Of a stretch of 64,000 nt of DNA, positions 53,415 to 62,064 are shown piece after piece. The DNA comes from Paenibacillus macquariensis (lineage in GTDB: Bacteria > Bacillota > Bacilli > Paenibacillales > Paenibacillaceae). Position 1 is the stretch's first letter. Each line of letters starts with the position of its first letter. The stretch covers positions 91,288 to 155,287 of the forward strand of contig NZ_FTNK01000015.1 of assembly GCF_900156375.1 (NCBI RefSeq), read 5' to 3'. A model generated the notes under the pieces. It was not told the origin of the DNA, searched no databases, and saw only the letters and a list, made by a program, of their open reading frames with translations. Position numbers and translations under genes: made by a program.

Positions 53415-54749
53415 TTAAGCCTCTACGGTAACTTTCTTCTTAACGTAACGATTCTCAGGAATCGACAAGCCTAGATTGCCACGCAATGTATCAGATTCGT
53501 ATTCTGTGCGATAAATTCCACGTTCTTGTAGAATAGGAACAACTAGTTCAACAAAGTCAGTCAATCCACTAGGGACACCAGTCGCAATAATAAATCCATC
53601 TGCCGCTTCTTCTTCGAACCACTGCTGGACTAAATCTGCGATTTTCTCAGGTGTTCCTATGAAATTCCCTCTAGGTGTCAAGGCTCCAAGTGCCACTTCA
53701 CGAAGTGTTAAATTATTCTCCTTGGCATCCTGTTTAATCTTATCTGTCCCACTACGGAAGCTATTAGCCCCTAAGTCACCTAAATCCGGGAACTGTGAAT
53801 CGAGTGGATATTGTGAGAAATCATGATGCTCAAAGAATCTTCCTAAGTAGTTCAATGCATTCTCAATCGTAACTAGACTCGCAATTTCTTGGTATTTACG
53901 CTCTGCCTCTTCTTCCGTCCGACCTACAATTGGACCGATACCAGGGAAAATAAGAACTTCATCAGGTGAACGTCCGTACTCGCTGGCTTTCTTTTTCACA
54001 TCTGCATAGAACTTTTTAGCATCTTCAATGTTCCCATGACCCGTAAACACCGCGTCCGCACCCTTACCTGCTAGATCTTTCCCATCATCTGATGAACCTG
54101 CTTGGAATATAACGGGCTGCCCTTGTTTAGACCTCGCTATGTTCAATGGTCCTTCTACGGAAAAGAATTCCCCCTTGTGTTCCAGCGCATGTAACTTCTC
54201 AGGATCAAAGAAAACACCGGATTCTTTATCGCGGACAAAAGCATCATCTTCCCATGAATCCCATAACCCCTTGGTCACTTCGAGATATTCATCTGCAATT
54301 TTGTAACGCTCCGGGTGAGATGGATGACCCTCTTTACTGTAATTCTTAGCTGACCCTTCTAACGGAGAAGTCACCAGATTCCAACCTGCGCGACCTCCAC
54401 TGATGTGATCTAGAGAGGAGAATTGCCGAGCGACTGTAAATGGCTCACTGTATGAAGTGGATAGTGTCCCAACAAGCCCAATATTGGAGGTGACTGCAGC
54501 CAGCGCAGAAAGAATCGTAATCGGCTCGAACCGATTAAGAAAGTGAGGAATCGACTTCTCCGTAATATATAACCCATCCGCAATAAATACGAGATCGAAC
54601 TTTCCAGCCTGCGCCAATAATGCCTGCTCTTTATAGTAATTGAAATTCACACTTGCATCTGAAGGTACGTCAGGATGTCTCCAAGCTGCGGGATTCCCGC
54701 CAACCCCGTGAATGATCGCTCCAAGCTTTAACTTCTTTTGTTTGGCCAT
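53415..54749 (-). CDS. NtaA/SnaA/DszA-family FMN monooxygenase (YtnJ-like)
   Basis: 444 residues, the long branch of the luciferase-like superfamily: KKLKLGAIIHGVGGNPAAWRHPDVPSDASVNFNYYKEQALLAQAGKFDLVFIADGLY at the start, then SLDHISGGRAGWNLVTSPLEGSAKNYSKEGHPSHPERY and VIFQAGSSDDGKDLAGKGADAVF. These FMNH2-dependent enzymes open C-S or C-N bonds. B. subtilis YtnJ is needed for salvage of S-modified cysteines. SD TTAAGGAGGAAC is preceded by a hairpin leader resembling that of the glutaredoxin gene. Confidence 0.9.
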   Translation of the reverse strand: MAKQKKLKLGAIIHGVGGNPAAWRHPDVPSDASVNFNYYKEQALLAQAGKFDLVFIADGLYITEKSIPHFLNRFEPITILSALAAVTSNIGLVGTLSTSYSEPFTVARQFSSLDHISGGRAGWNLVTSPLEGSAKNYSKEGHPSHPERYKIADEYLEVTKGLWDSWEDDAFVRDKESGVFFDPEKLHALEHKGEFFSVEGPLNIARSKQGQPVIFQAGSSDDGKDLAGKGADAVFTGHGNIEDAKKFYADVKKKASEYGRSPDEVLIFPGIGPIVGRTEEEAERKYQEIASLVTIENALNYLGRFFEHHDFSQYPLDSQFPDLGDLGANSFRSGTDKIKQDAKENNLTLREVALGALTPRGNFIGTPEKIADLVQQWFEEEAADGFIIATGVPSGLTDFVELVVPILQERGIYRTEYESDTLRGNLGLSIPENRYVKKKVTVEA

Positions 54750-54765
54750 GATTGTTCCTCCTTAA

Positions 54766-54869
54766 AGTTTTTAAGCAAACGCTTCTTGGATCAGCTTCTT
54801 AAAAACTAACCTCGGAAGCATATGCTTTTTTGAGCGTTGCTTCTTAATCCCAGCTTCAAAAAAACGCTC
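54766..54869 (-). promoter_or_regulatory. Hairpin-rich leader of the YtnJ-like gene
   Basis: AGTTTTTAAG (54766-54775) pairs with CTTAAAAACT (54798-54807); further up, GAGCGTT (54832-54838) pairs with AACGCTC (54863-54869). The first stem ends next to the SD. On the transcript, the order ATGCTTCCGAGGTTAGTTTTT... AAAAACTTTAAGGAGG parallels the glutaredoxin leader. The rest of 54870-55103 is AT-rich with no gene. Confidence 0.6.
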
Positions 54870-55103
54870 CATAAATATATTACATAATTCCTACATGTTA
54901 AGTATGGATTAAACTTGGTATTACTTTAGCACGAGCCGTATCTCACGTCTAATAGCCTTTTTCTATTCAAAAATAGAACAAACCTATTTCCTGTATGGCT
55001 GATATTTTGGATCTATATATGGGCATCATTTTATGGTAGGATATGCACACAACTTGTTCGTTCGTATATGCATATAATAAATGGAGTAAAGGAGCGATCT
55101 ACA

Positions 55104-56231
55104 ATGAGAATTGGAATTCCAAAAGAAATTAAAAACAATGAAAATCGGGTAGCCATTACCCCCTCAGGCGTGGCAGAATTCCTTCAACATGGACATACCG
55201 TATATGTGGAGACACATGCTGGTGCAGAAAGTGGCTTCCCTGATGATGCTTACACTGCCGCTGGCGCTATTATGGTCGAACAAGCTTTCACGTTGTGGGC
55301 TCAATCCGACATGATTATGAAGGTAAAGGAACCTCTCGCTAGTGAATATGGTTATTTTCGAAAAGGATTAATTCTCTTTACGTATTTACACCTTGCAGCA
55401 GAACCTGCTCTTGCCAAAGCCTTGGTTGATTCTGGTGTCACTGCCATCGCATATGAGACTGTTACGTCTCACGGTACTCTCCCGCTCCTAACACCTATGA
55501 GTGAAGTTGCTGGGCGGATGGCAGCTCAGATCGGTGCGCAGTTACTTGAGAGACCACATGGGGGCAAAGGAATCCTATTATCAGGTGTACCAGGCGTAGC
55601 ACGAGGGAAGGTTACGATTATAGGTGGAGGGATTGTTGGCACAAATGCAGCGAAGATCGCAATCGGACTCGGGGCAGATGTTACGCTATTAGATCTGAAC
55701 GTAGGACGTTTACGTCAATTAGACGATATATTTGGTAATCAGATTAAGACACTCGTCTCTAGCCCATCTAACATTGCTAAGTCTGTCGCAGAAGCAGATC
55801 TATTAATTGGTGCTGTTCTAATTCCTGGCGCTAAAGCACCAAAATTGGTGTCTGAACAAGTCGTGAAATCGATGTCAACAGGGTCTGTTATTGTTGATGT
55901 AGCTATTGATCAAGGTGGAATTGTAGAGACGATTGACCATATCACTACACATGATCAACCAACCTATGTGAAACATGGCGTAGTCCACTATGCTGTTGCC
56001 AACATGCCTGGTGCTGTACCGCAAACCTCAACGATTGCTTTAACCAATGCCACAATGCCATTTGCGTTACAACTGGCTAATCATGATATTCAAGAACTAC
56101 TCCGCAGTAATCCTGCCATTGCAAGTGGAGCTAATGTCATCAATGGAAACGTCACATATGTCGCAGTAGCTCGTGACTTAGGTTACGAATATGTGCCTGC
56201 TGATAAGGCATTTACTCCAGTCAATTCCTAA
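55104..56231 (+). CDS. ald: Alanine dehydrogenase
   Basis: 375 residues from ATG 55104 (MRIGIPKEIKNNENRVAITPSG), 8 bases after AAAGGAG; an in-frame start 36 bases upstream lacks an SD. It catalyses L-alanine + NAD+ to pyruvate + NH4+, in the cytoplasm. Seen: the substrate region VKEPLASEY, the active-site histidine in LFTYLHLAAEPAL, the Rossmann loop IGGGIVGTNAAKIAIGLGADVTLLDL and the closing VHYAVANMPGAVPQTSTIAL. Length and motifs match the family throughout. Confidence 0.97.
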   Translation: MRIGIPKEIKNNENRVAITPSGVAEFLQHGHTVYVETHAGAESGFPDDAYTAAGAIMVEQAFTLWAQSDMIMKVKEPLASEYGYFRKGLILFTYLHLAAEPALAKALVDSGVTAIAYETVTSHGTLPLLTPMSEVAGRMAAQIGAQLLERPHGGKGILLSGVPGVARGKVTIIGGGIVGTNAAKIAIGLGADVTLLDLNVGRLRQLDDIFGNQIKTLVSSPSNIAKSVAEADLLIGAVLIPGAKAPKLVSEQVVKSMSTGSVIVDVAIDQGGIVETIDHITTHDQPTYVKHGVVHYAVANMPGAVPQTSTIALTNATMPFALQLANHDIQELLRSNPAIASGANVINGNVTYVAVARDLGYEYVPADKAFTPVNS

Positions 56232-56264
56232 CAATCACATATAACAAATGCTTTGACTGCATAC

Positions 56265-56299
56265 AAAAAGGGATATGCATCACTATGCATATCCCTTTT
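56265..56299. terminator. Bidirectional terminator after ald
   Basis: AAAAAGGGATATGCAT pairs with ATGCATATCCCTTTT around a CACT loop, between convergent genes. Confidence 0.92.
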
Positions 56300-56313
56300 C
56301 AACGAAAATTCTA

Positions 56314-57261
56314 CTACCACGCTAGCACAATCGCTACGCTAAAGACTAAGATGCGAGCCATATTCGTAATGAGGAAATTCTTAACCGCTAACCCGAAGGT
56401 ATGTTGCTTGGTTTGTTTTTTCATAAATACGCTAATATTTCTCTTCAGTGGAATTAAGGTAAGAAGAACAAGGACCACGATCATTGGATTCACCTTCAAG
56501 AACAACAATACAATCAGATCTAGATAAGAAACATAATAGATAAATCTGAATAGCTTGAGCGCATTGCTTTTACCGATATACACCGGAAGTGTGTACCTTT
56601 TATTCTCTACGTCCTCATCCATATCACATATGTTGTTTGCTAGCATAATATTAGCAATACAAAGAATCGCGGGTATAGAAATGAGGAAGATCAGTAATAC
56701 TTCGAGCATGTCGATCTGTAGGGTCAGGTTTTGTTGGTCAAAGGCTATCACAACCAGTTGATCTCCTACATGAATGAATGTCGCAACAAAAATAATGACG
56801 AACCCCATAAACAATCCAGAGAACAACTCACCGAGCGGCATTCTAGAAATAGGGATCGGACCGAACGAATATAATATCCCTACACAGAAAGATAATCCTC
56901 CCACTAAGAAAACAACCATCCCCGTATTAAAGACGAGCCACATCCCCGTACCCACAGCTGTTACAAATAACGTAATGATTAGAGTCACTACCGTCGATTC
57001 TTTCAGTCCGAACTTCACGATGGCGTTATGCTCTTGATAACCATATCCTTCTTTTTTTCTAGCTTTTTTGAAATCGTAGTAATTATTCATTGCTGTTGTG
57101 AACATATCGAACGTGAGCAACGATACGAACATTAATATGAAATTAGCTATTTGAAATTCCTCAAATCGGAATACTACATACACGCTCCCTAGGAAAAAGG
57201 GAATCATGCTTGCAAGCTTGGTCCTGATCTCGACTAGATTCAGGAATGTCTTCAATGTCAT
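56314..57261 (-). CDS. UbiA-family prenyltransferase (MenA-like)
   Basis: 315 residues from ATG 57261 (MTLKTFLNLVEIRTKL), 8 bases after AAGGA. About eight or nine membrane segments. The two prenyl-diphosphate/Mg motifs are visible: NNYYDFKKARKK (near 72) and NICDMDEDVENKRYTLPVYIG (near 210). The layout fits 1,4-dihydroxy-2-naphthoate polyprenyltransferase (MenA) of menaquinone synthesis, but no other men gene is nearby and the gene is grouped with a glycosyltransferase, so another prenyl acceptor is possible. Confidence 0.82.
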   Translation of the reverse strand: MTLKTFLNLVEIRTKLASMIPFFLGSVYVVFRFEEFQIANFILMFVSLLTFDMFTTAMNNYYDFKKARKKEGYGYQEHNAIVKFGLKESTVVTLIITLFVTAVGTGMWLVFNTGMVVFLVGGLSFCVGILYSFGPIPISRMPLGELFSGLFMGFVIIFVATFIHVGDQLVVIAFDQQNLTLQIDMLEVLLIFLISIPAILCIANIMLANNICDMDEDVENKRYTLPVYIGKSNALKLFRFIYYVSYLDLIVLLFLKVNPMIVVLVLLTLIPLKRNISVFMKKQTKQHTFGLAVKNFLITNMARILVFSVAIVLAW

Positions 57262-57282
57262 CACTATCATCCTTTATGCAAA

Positions 57283-58281
57283 CTACTTAAGCCATGTATC
57301 AAAAAATTGACGGTACCCCTCTTTCATCACACGACTAGAGAACTTCTCGAATCCGTAGTGACGATTGTCTAAGGAGTATTTGTTAGGTGAGGCTACTGCC
57401 ATATTAACTAATTCAAACCAATTCTTCTCATTCCCCGAGAAAGCATGTTTTGAACTAATATGATCGTAACATGGATGTTCAGGTTTAATTATGATCTTTC
57501 CCATAGCCAAAGCTTCCGTTAGAGGCATAGCAAAGGTATCGAATTTCGAACAGCTCCAATACACCTTCGAAGAATTCATAAGTTGAAATATCTCATCTTG
57601 CGTTAGAGCGAACTTCAAGGTCACATTTAGAGGAATATCATATTTCTTCATACTTTCTTTGTACCTGATCCCACCGAACACCATGAATACTTCCTTATCT
57701 GGGTTCTGTCTCGCATATTCTAGCACTAGATCTGGGCGTCTATTCTCCTCGTCACGTCCAATCCACAGCACGCGGTTATCAACAATTTGTGTAGGGTCAA
57801 AATGCCGCTCAGCTAACTCCTCACTGAATCCAATTGGGATCACTGTCACATCCTCAACGCCAAAGTTCCGATCTAGTTCCCGCTTAAGAAATTCCGTCTG
57901 TACCACTGCCTTGTCCACCATTTGATAAAAAGGCTTCATCATCTCGTACCCTGTCAGTGCTGGATCGGGGAAGCTATGAGGGAACAGTACACTATTCTTA
58001 ATGAACATCTTCAAATAAGTGAATCCAGACACCGTATAAATGACATGATCAATGTTCTGTGAGTGAATCTGATCTAGTACAATATCGTAATTAACCAAAT
58101 CCCCCTTCTCATGTTCATAACCTGGAATCCAATCATGCCCGCTCACATGACGCTCAGGTGATATAAATACAATATCCACGCCTAATTCCTCACCTACCTG
58201 TTTCAAGCGGTCTGCAAACACACGTGGACCTTGAGACTCTGCAAATTGTATCTTCCTCATGACCAAGCCTACTTTTTTCAT
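57283..58281 (-). CDS. Glycosyltransferase, GT-B type
   Basis: 332 residues from ATG 58281 (MKKVGLVMRKIQFAESQGPRVFADRL), 6 bases after AAAGGTGGG. The C-terminal domain shows NRVLWIGRDEENRRPDLVLEYAR, an EVFMVFGG strand and KFDTFAMPLTEALAMGKIIIKPEHPCYDHI, the nucleotide-sugar site of GT4-like enzymes in a diverged form. It ends 21 bases before the UbiA-like gene. Donor and acceptor unknown; a lipid-linked product is conceivable given the neighbour. Confidence 0.75.
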   Translation of the reverse strand: MKKVGLVMRKIQFAESQGPRVFADRLKQVGEELGVDIVFISPERHVSGHDWIPGYEHEKGDLVNYDIVLDQIHSQNIDHVIYTVSGFTYLKMFIKNSVLFPHSFPDPALTGYEMMKPFYQMVDKAVVQTEFLKRELDRNFGVEDVTVIPIGFSEELAERHFDPTQIVDNRVLWIGRDEENRRPDLVLEYARQNPDKEVFMVFGGIRYKESMKKYDIPLNVTLKFALTQDEIFQLMNSSKVYWSCSKFDTFAMPLTEALAMGKIIIKPEHPCYDHISSKHAFSGNEKNWFELVNMAVASPNKYSLDNRHYGFEKFSSRVMKEGYRQFFDTWLK

Positions 58282-58310
58282 ACGTTTCCCACCTTTGTCT
58301 CTCATTAAAT

Positions 58311-58326
58311 TTGTTGTTTACAACAA
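58311..58326. promoter_or_regulatory. 16-bp palindrome upstream of the glycosyltransferase gene
   Basis: TTGTTGT-TT-ACAACAA, perfect 7-bp arms, 30 bases before the start codon at 58281. It is a possible repressor site or a small mRNA hairpin; the family is not identifiable. Confidence 0.4.
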
Positions 58327-58410
58327 TAACAGAATGCCAACCGTAACAATAAGAAATGGCCTCCGCCTTGGCGAAAACCATCTAATTCGAATAGAAAGTG
58401 CTCTAGGAAA

Positions 58411-59034
58411 TTATTTTACAGTGTTATTTGACTCTACCGGAGTCCTTGTAAAATAAGCTTCTGCTTTCTTCATGATGAACAATGATGCCGCGATAAATGC
58501 AAGAACATATACCAATTGAATAGGATGCTCTACAAAACTTCTCAAATCATGCCCGATGTAAGAGACATAGAATACCATGATGCCTTTACCAACAATAACA
58601 GCTATTAGAAAAGAACTTAGCCTCATACGTACTAGCGCTGCTGCTGTATTAACCACAACAAACGGTCCCACCGGAAACAGACTTAATATAAACACGTAGC
58701 TGAAAGCATTCCGCCGAACCCATATCATACTCTTAGCGACTTTTGGCTTGAGAGCCCATCTTGTAAAATAGGGATACGAGGACACTTTGCGTACGATGAG
58801 GAAGGTCACCAGACACCCACTAATCATACCTATCCACGAATATAAGAATCCAAGCCACAATCCATACACAGCCGCGTTAACCCCTACGATAACAAGCGTG
58901 GGTAACGGAGGAATGAATGATTTCATAAATGTTAAAAGAATACCTGGTAAAGGACCGAATTCACGGTACCTCTCCAGCATGTGTCTCATATTCTCCTCAG
59001 TCAGCATCGACATGATATCCAATACGCCCGTCAT
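58411..59034 (-). CDS. TVP38/TMEM64-family membrane protein
   Basis: 207 residues with about five membrane segments. The family core (SNARE-associated/VTT domain) reads ALLTFMKSFIPPLPTLVIVGVNAAVYGLWLGFLYSWIGMISGCLVTFLIVRK-like, then FPVGPFVVVNTAAALVRMRLSSFLIAVIVGKG. DedA/VTT proteins are implicated in membrane homeostasis and undecaprenyl-phosphate or lipid flipping. The start could be 59034 or a few codons upstream. It may be co-transcribed with the glycosyltransferase gene 129 bases downstream. Confidence 0.82.
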   Translation of the reverse strand: MTGVLDIMSMLTEENMRHMLERYREFGPLPGILLTFMKSFIPPLPTLVIVGVNAAVYGLWLGFLYSWIGMISGCLVTFLIVRKVSSYPYFTRWALKPKVAKSMIWVRRNAFSYVFILSLFPVGPFVVVNTAAALVRMRLSSFLIAVIVGKGIMVFYVSYIGHDLRSFVEHPIQLVYVLAFIAASLFIMKKAEAYFTRTPVESNNTVK

Positions 59035-59209
59035 TATAACCACCTACTTTATCTCTCCAATATAAAAACTGTATAAACCATATCATACCATAACTATCTA
59101 TTTTCAATTAGGCTTTATCATTTGAAATATACACTTTACGAACATGATAGAATAAAGGAAACTCCGAATGAACGTAAATTTATTATATCCTACAAAGGGG
59201 ACCATTACT

Positions 59210-60052
59210 GTGAACGATATCGACAATTCATACCTAGAACATATGTTAATTCTAGATCGAATGAATGATCTATCAGAGATTGATCCGCTTTATCCTTTTG
59301 CCTTGGACGAACTCCTTTGCAAACAAGTTGGTAAAGGAGGACCTGCACTCTGCCATCTATGGCGTCATCCTCAGTCCTTTATTATGGGCCTTCGAGATAG
59401 CCGTCTCCCATATGCTGACAAGGGGCGCGAATGGATCACATCCCAGGGATACCAAGTGGCGATAAGGAATTCGGGTGGTGCTGCAGTACCACTTGACCTT
59501 GGTGTCGTTAATATCTCTTTAATTATGCCTAAACATGGATCAGCAGATACCCATTTCCATCGTGATTTCGAAAAGATGTATAGCTTGATTCAACAAGCGC
59601 TATTACAAACAGGCTCTCATGTAGATAAAGGTGAAATTGTGGGTGCTTATTGCCCGGGCGATTTCGATTTAAGTATTCACGGACGGAAGTTCTGCGGTAT
59701 CGCACAACGTAGACAAGCACATGCTTATATTGTACAAGCGTTCGTCATTGTTAATGGTTCTGGTCAAGAAAGAGCTCAACTTGTAAAATGTTTCTACGAA
59801 CGTGCAGCAGTCGATGCAGACTCTTCTCAATATCCACTCGTAACAGATGCTAGTACAGCAAGTCTTGCTGAACTCATAGATATGGGCACCGACCCAACCG
59901 TAACATTCGCTGAGGCCGTGAAACATGTGATTTCAGATCAACAGATGTTAAATAACTTATCTACAAGAACGAACTCATTATATATACCCGAACAAGAAGA
60001 GGTCATGAAGATGGTGGCAACGCTTCGAGAGCGTTATGACTCTCCACTATAA
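59210..60052 (+). CDS. lipL: Octanoyl-[GcvH]:protein N-octanoyltransferase
   Basis: 280 residues from GTG 59210, which has AAAGGGG 9 bases upstream and gives almost the length of B. subtilis LipL (281); an in-frame ATG at 59168 has no good SD. It is an amidotransferase that moves octanoyl from GcvH to the E2 subunits of 2-oxoacid dehydrogenases in lipoate assembly. Seen: RRHPQSFIMGLRD-like, AIRNSGGAAVPLD, and the active-site region GAYCPGDFDLSIHGRKFCGIAQRR with C148 as the acyl-enzyme cysteine. Confidence 0.92.
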   Translation: MNDIDNSYLEHMLILDRMNDLSEIDPLYPFALDELLCKQVGKGGPALCHLWRHPQSFIMGLRDSRLPYADKGREWITSQGYQVAIRNSGGAAVPLDLGVVNISLIMPKHGSADTHFHRDFEKMYSLIQQALLQTGSHVDKGEIVGAYCPGDFDLSIHGRKFCGIAQRRQAHAYIVQAFVIVNGSGQERAQLVKCFYERAAVDADSSQYPLVTDASTASLAELIDMGTDPTVTFAEAVKHVISDQQMLNNLSTRTNSLYIPEQEEVMKMVATLRERYDSPL

Positions 60053-60065
60053 TCGTGAGATGACA

Positions 60066-60092
60066 GGAATAATAATCATATCGTTATTCCAA
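60066..60092 (+). terminator. Possible weak terminator after lipL
   Basis: GGAATAA pairs with TTATTCC around an 11-base loop; no U-run. Confidence 0.3.
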
Positions 60093-60244
60093 TTGCATAT
60101 AAGACGTTAGAAAGGTCCCTCATACCATAGACATTCTCCTATTGGGAGAAGAAGGTTCGTCACTTGATCCTATTGCCAATGACTTGGGTTCGAAATGACG
60201 GTATACTTAAGAGAGTGTTTTGTTGTGTAAGGGGAGGGTTGTAT

Positions 60245-60496
60245 ATGGCTAAGGCAAGAGTTCCAAAAAGACCTACACGGGACGAATTTGAATTAGAAGA
60301 ATTAGGGAACCAATTAGTTGAAGCAAAAAATGAAGACAGTGAAATTGAACTAACGGTTTGGGGACGGGAAGAACTTGTACGCGGACGGATCACCATCATG
60401 GACTCACGTACTCGATTAGTTCATATTGCGAATGAACATGAATTAATCAAGGTACCCTTTCTAGATATTATGAGAGTGAATTATCCTAGAGATTAG
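60245..60496 (+). CDS. YolD-like protein
   Basis: 83 residues from ATG 60245, 6 bases after GGGGAGGG; the frame is open upstream but without an SD. The YolD-like pattern is RPTRDEFELEELGNQLVEAKNEDSEIELTVWGREELVRGRITIMDSRTRLVHI. In Bacillus these proteins often sit beside a UvrX/Y-family DNA polymerase (SOS setting), but no polymerase gene is adjacent here. Function unknown. Confidence 0.78.
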   Translation: MAKARVPKRPTRDEFELEELGNQLVEAKNEDSEIELTVWGREELVRGRITIMDSRTRLVHIANEHELIKVPFLDIMRVNYPRD

Positions 60497-60558
60497 TCAC
60501 ATGGATACTACAACACTTAAGTGCAATATATCTCTGTGCGTGTATTCTACTATGACAC

Positions 60559-60616
60559 AAATAAACCGTTGAAGACATGAGCTACAATAGTCCTCAACGG
60601 TTTATTTGTTTTTTTC
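60559..60616. terminator. Bidirectional terminator between the YolD-like gene and cysK
   Basis: AAATAAACCGTTGA pairs with TCAACGGTTTATTT, with an inner GAC/GTC pairing, then a long T-run on the plus strand and a shorter one on the minus strand. Confidence 0.9.
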
Positions 60617-60617
60617 T

Positions 60618-61532
60618 CTAAAATAATTCCATGCTCAAGTAACGTTCACCCGTATCTGGCGCTATGCAGACAACTCTTTTACCTGCGCCTAATTTCTTAG
60701 CTATTTCTACTGCTGCATATACGGAAGCTCCGGAAGACGGTCCAACAAGAATACCTTCTAGTCGTGCTAGGTCTTTCATCATCCCAACCGCTTCTTCATC
60801 AGAAATCTGAATAATTTCATCATACACACTTGTATTCAGAATACTTGGAACGAAACCGGGACTGGTCCCGACTAATTTATGTGGACCCGGTTGACCACCT
60901 GACAGTACGGGCGATCCCAACGGTTCAACCACTGCAATATGTATATCGGGTAAATGTGTGCGTAATGTCTCCCCCGTACCGGTAATCGTACCTCCAGTAC
61001 CTGCTGTTGCTACAAATGCATCCAAGCGGTAATCCATTTGTTCTAATATTTCTGGTGCTGTCGTGGTGCGATGTATGTTTGGATTGGCTGGGTTCTCGAA
61101 CTGTTGTGGAATAAAGCTTCCTGGAATCTGCTCTCTGAGCTCAAGCGCCTTTGCAATGGCACCAGGCATTCTTTCACTACTTGGTGTGAGAACAACCTCT
61201 GCACCGTAGGCTTTCAGAATATTGATCCGCTCTTTGGACATGTTATCTGGCAGGATAAGAATCGCTTTATACCCTTTAGCCGCCGCTATCATAGCTAGTC
61301 CAATCCCCGTGTTCCCACTAGTCGGTTCAATAATTGTACCCCCTGGGGAAAGTAACCCATCTTTCTCAGCAGCATCAATTAGATTGTACGCTGCTCTATC
61401 CTTAACGCTCCCTGAAGGATTGAACATCTCCAACTTCACATATACTTCTGCTGCTCCCTCAGGAACCGTTCGATTCAATCTTACCATTGGTGTCTGACCT
61501 ATAAGTTCTGTAACATCGTGTACGATACTCAT
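60618..61532 (-). CDS. cysK: Cysteine synthase A (O-acetylserine sulfhydrylase)
   Basis: 304 residues from ATG 61532 (MSIVHDVTELIGQTPMVRLN), 7 bases after AAGGAGAG. A PLP enzyme making L-cysteine from O-acetylserine and sulfide. K44 in NPSGSVKDRAAYN binds PLP, TSGNTGIGLAM binds the substrate carboxylate, GTGGTITGTGETL binds the phosphate, and GPSSGASVYAA closes the site. Monocistronic. A 16-bp palindrome just upstream of the SD may be regulatory. Confidence 0.95.
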   Translation of the reverse strand: MSIVHDVTELIGQTPMVRLNRTVPEGAAEVYVKLEMFNPSGSVKDRAAYNLIDAAEKDGLLSPGGTIIEPTSGNTGIGLAMIAAAKGYKAILILPDNMSKERINILKAYGAEVVLTPSSERMPGAIAKALELREQIPGSFIPQQFENPANPNIHRTTTAPEILEQMDYRLDAFVATAGTGGTITGTGETLRTHLPDIHIAVVEPLGSPVLSGGQPGPHKLVGTSPGFVPSILNTSVYDEIIQISDEEAVGMMKDLARLEGILVGPSSGASVYAAVEIAKKLGAGKRVVCIAPDTGERYLSMELF

Positions 61533-61551
61533 GGTGCATCTCTCCTTCACC

Positions 61552-61567
61552 AGTGCAGGACTGCACT
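61552..61567. promoter_or_regulatory. 16-bp palindrome in the cysK leader
   Basis: AGTGCAG-GA-CTGCACT, perfect 7-bp arms, ending about 10 bases upstream of the cysK SD. It could be a repressor operator or an mRNA hairpin close to the ribosome site. Confidence 0.5.
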
Positions 61568-61754
61568 TCCAATTTATAGTGTCCACTAAATTTATCTTAG
61601 GATACCATAAAGAGGTAACAAATTCATTAGAAGCTTAGATGGAAAATCTCCGAATATAGTACATTTACCACATAATCTGAAATATTGATTGTAAAGATGC
61701 CCATAGTTCAAGCACTTAAGCAAAAAAATTACGCCTATATTTAATTTTGAGCAA

Positions 61755-61782
61755 ACAAAAAACCTTTGCTCTGCAAAGGTTT
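61755..61782 (-). terminator. Terminator of the tRNA cluster
   Basis: On the minus strand AACCTTTGC-AGA-GCAAAGGTT followed by TTTTTTG, 19 bases past the last tRNA. Confidence 0.92.
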
Positions 61783-61800
61783 AAGTTACTACACTGTTTA

Positions 61801-61871
61801 AGCGGGTGATGGGAATCGAACCCACGCTATCAGCTTGGAAGGCTGAAGTTCTACCATTGAACTACACCCGC
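61801..61871 (-). tRNA. tRNA-Gly (TCC)
   Basis: Cloverleaf with acceptor stem GCGGGTG/CACCCGC, TTCGATTCC T-loop, anticodon TCC in CCTTCCAAG and discriminator U. CCA is not encoded. Last tRNA of the cluster. Confidence 0.95.
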
Positions 61872-61884
61872 ATTAATAAAAGAA

Positions 61885-61958
61885 TCGGGACGACACGATT
61901 TGAACATGCGACCCCCTGGACCCAAACCAGGTGCTCTACCAAGCTGAGCTACGTCCCG
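61885..61958 (-). tRNA. tRNA-Pro (TGG)
   Basis: Acceptor stem CGGGACG/CGTCCCG, anticodon TGG in GGTTTGGGTCC, T-loop TTCAAAT. No encoded CCA. Confidence 0.95.
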
Positions 61959-61963
61959 ATGTA

Positions 61964-62042
<79 letters not shown>

Positions 62043-62064
62043 ATATACATAATTTTTAAATTAA

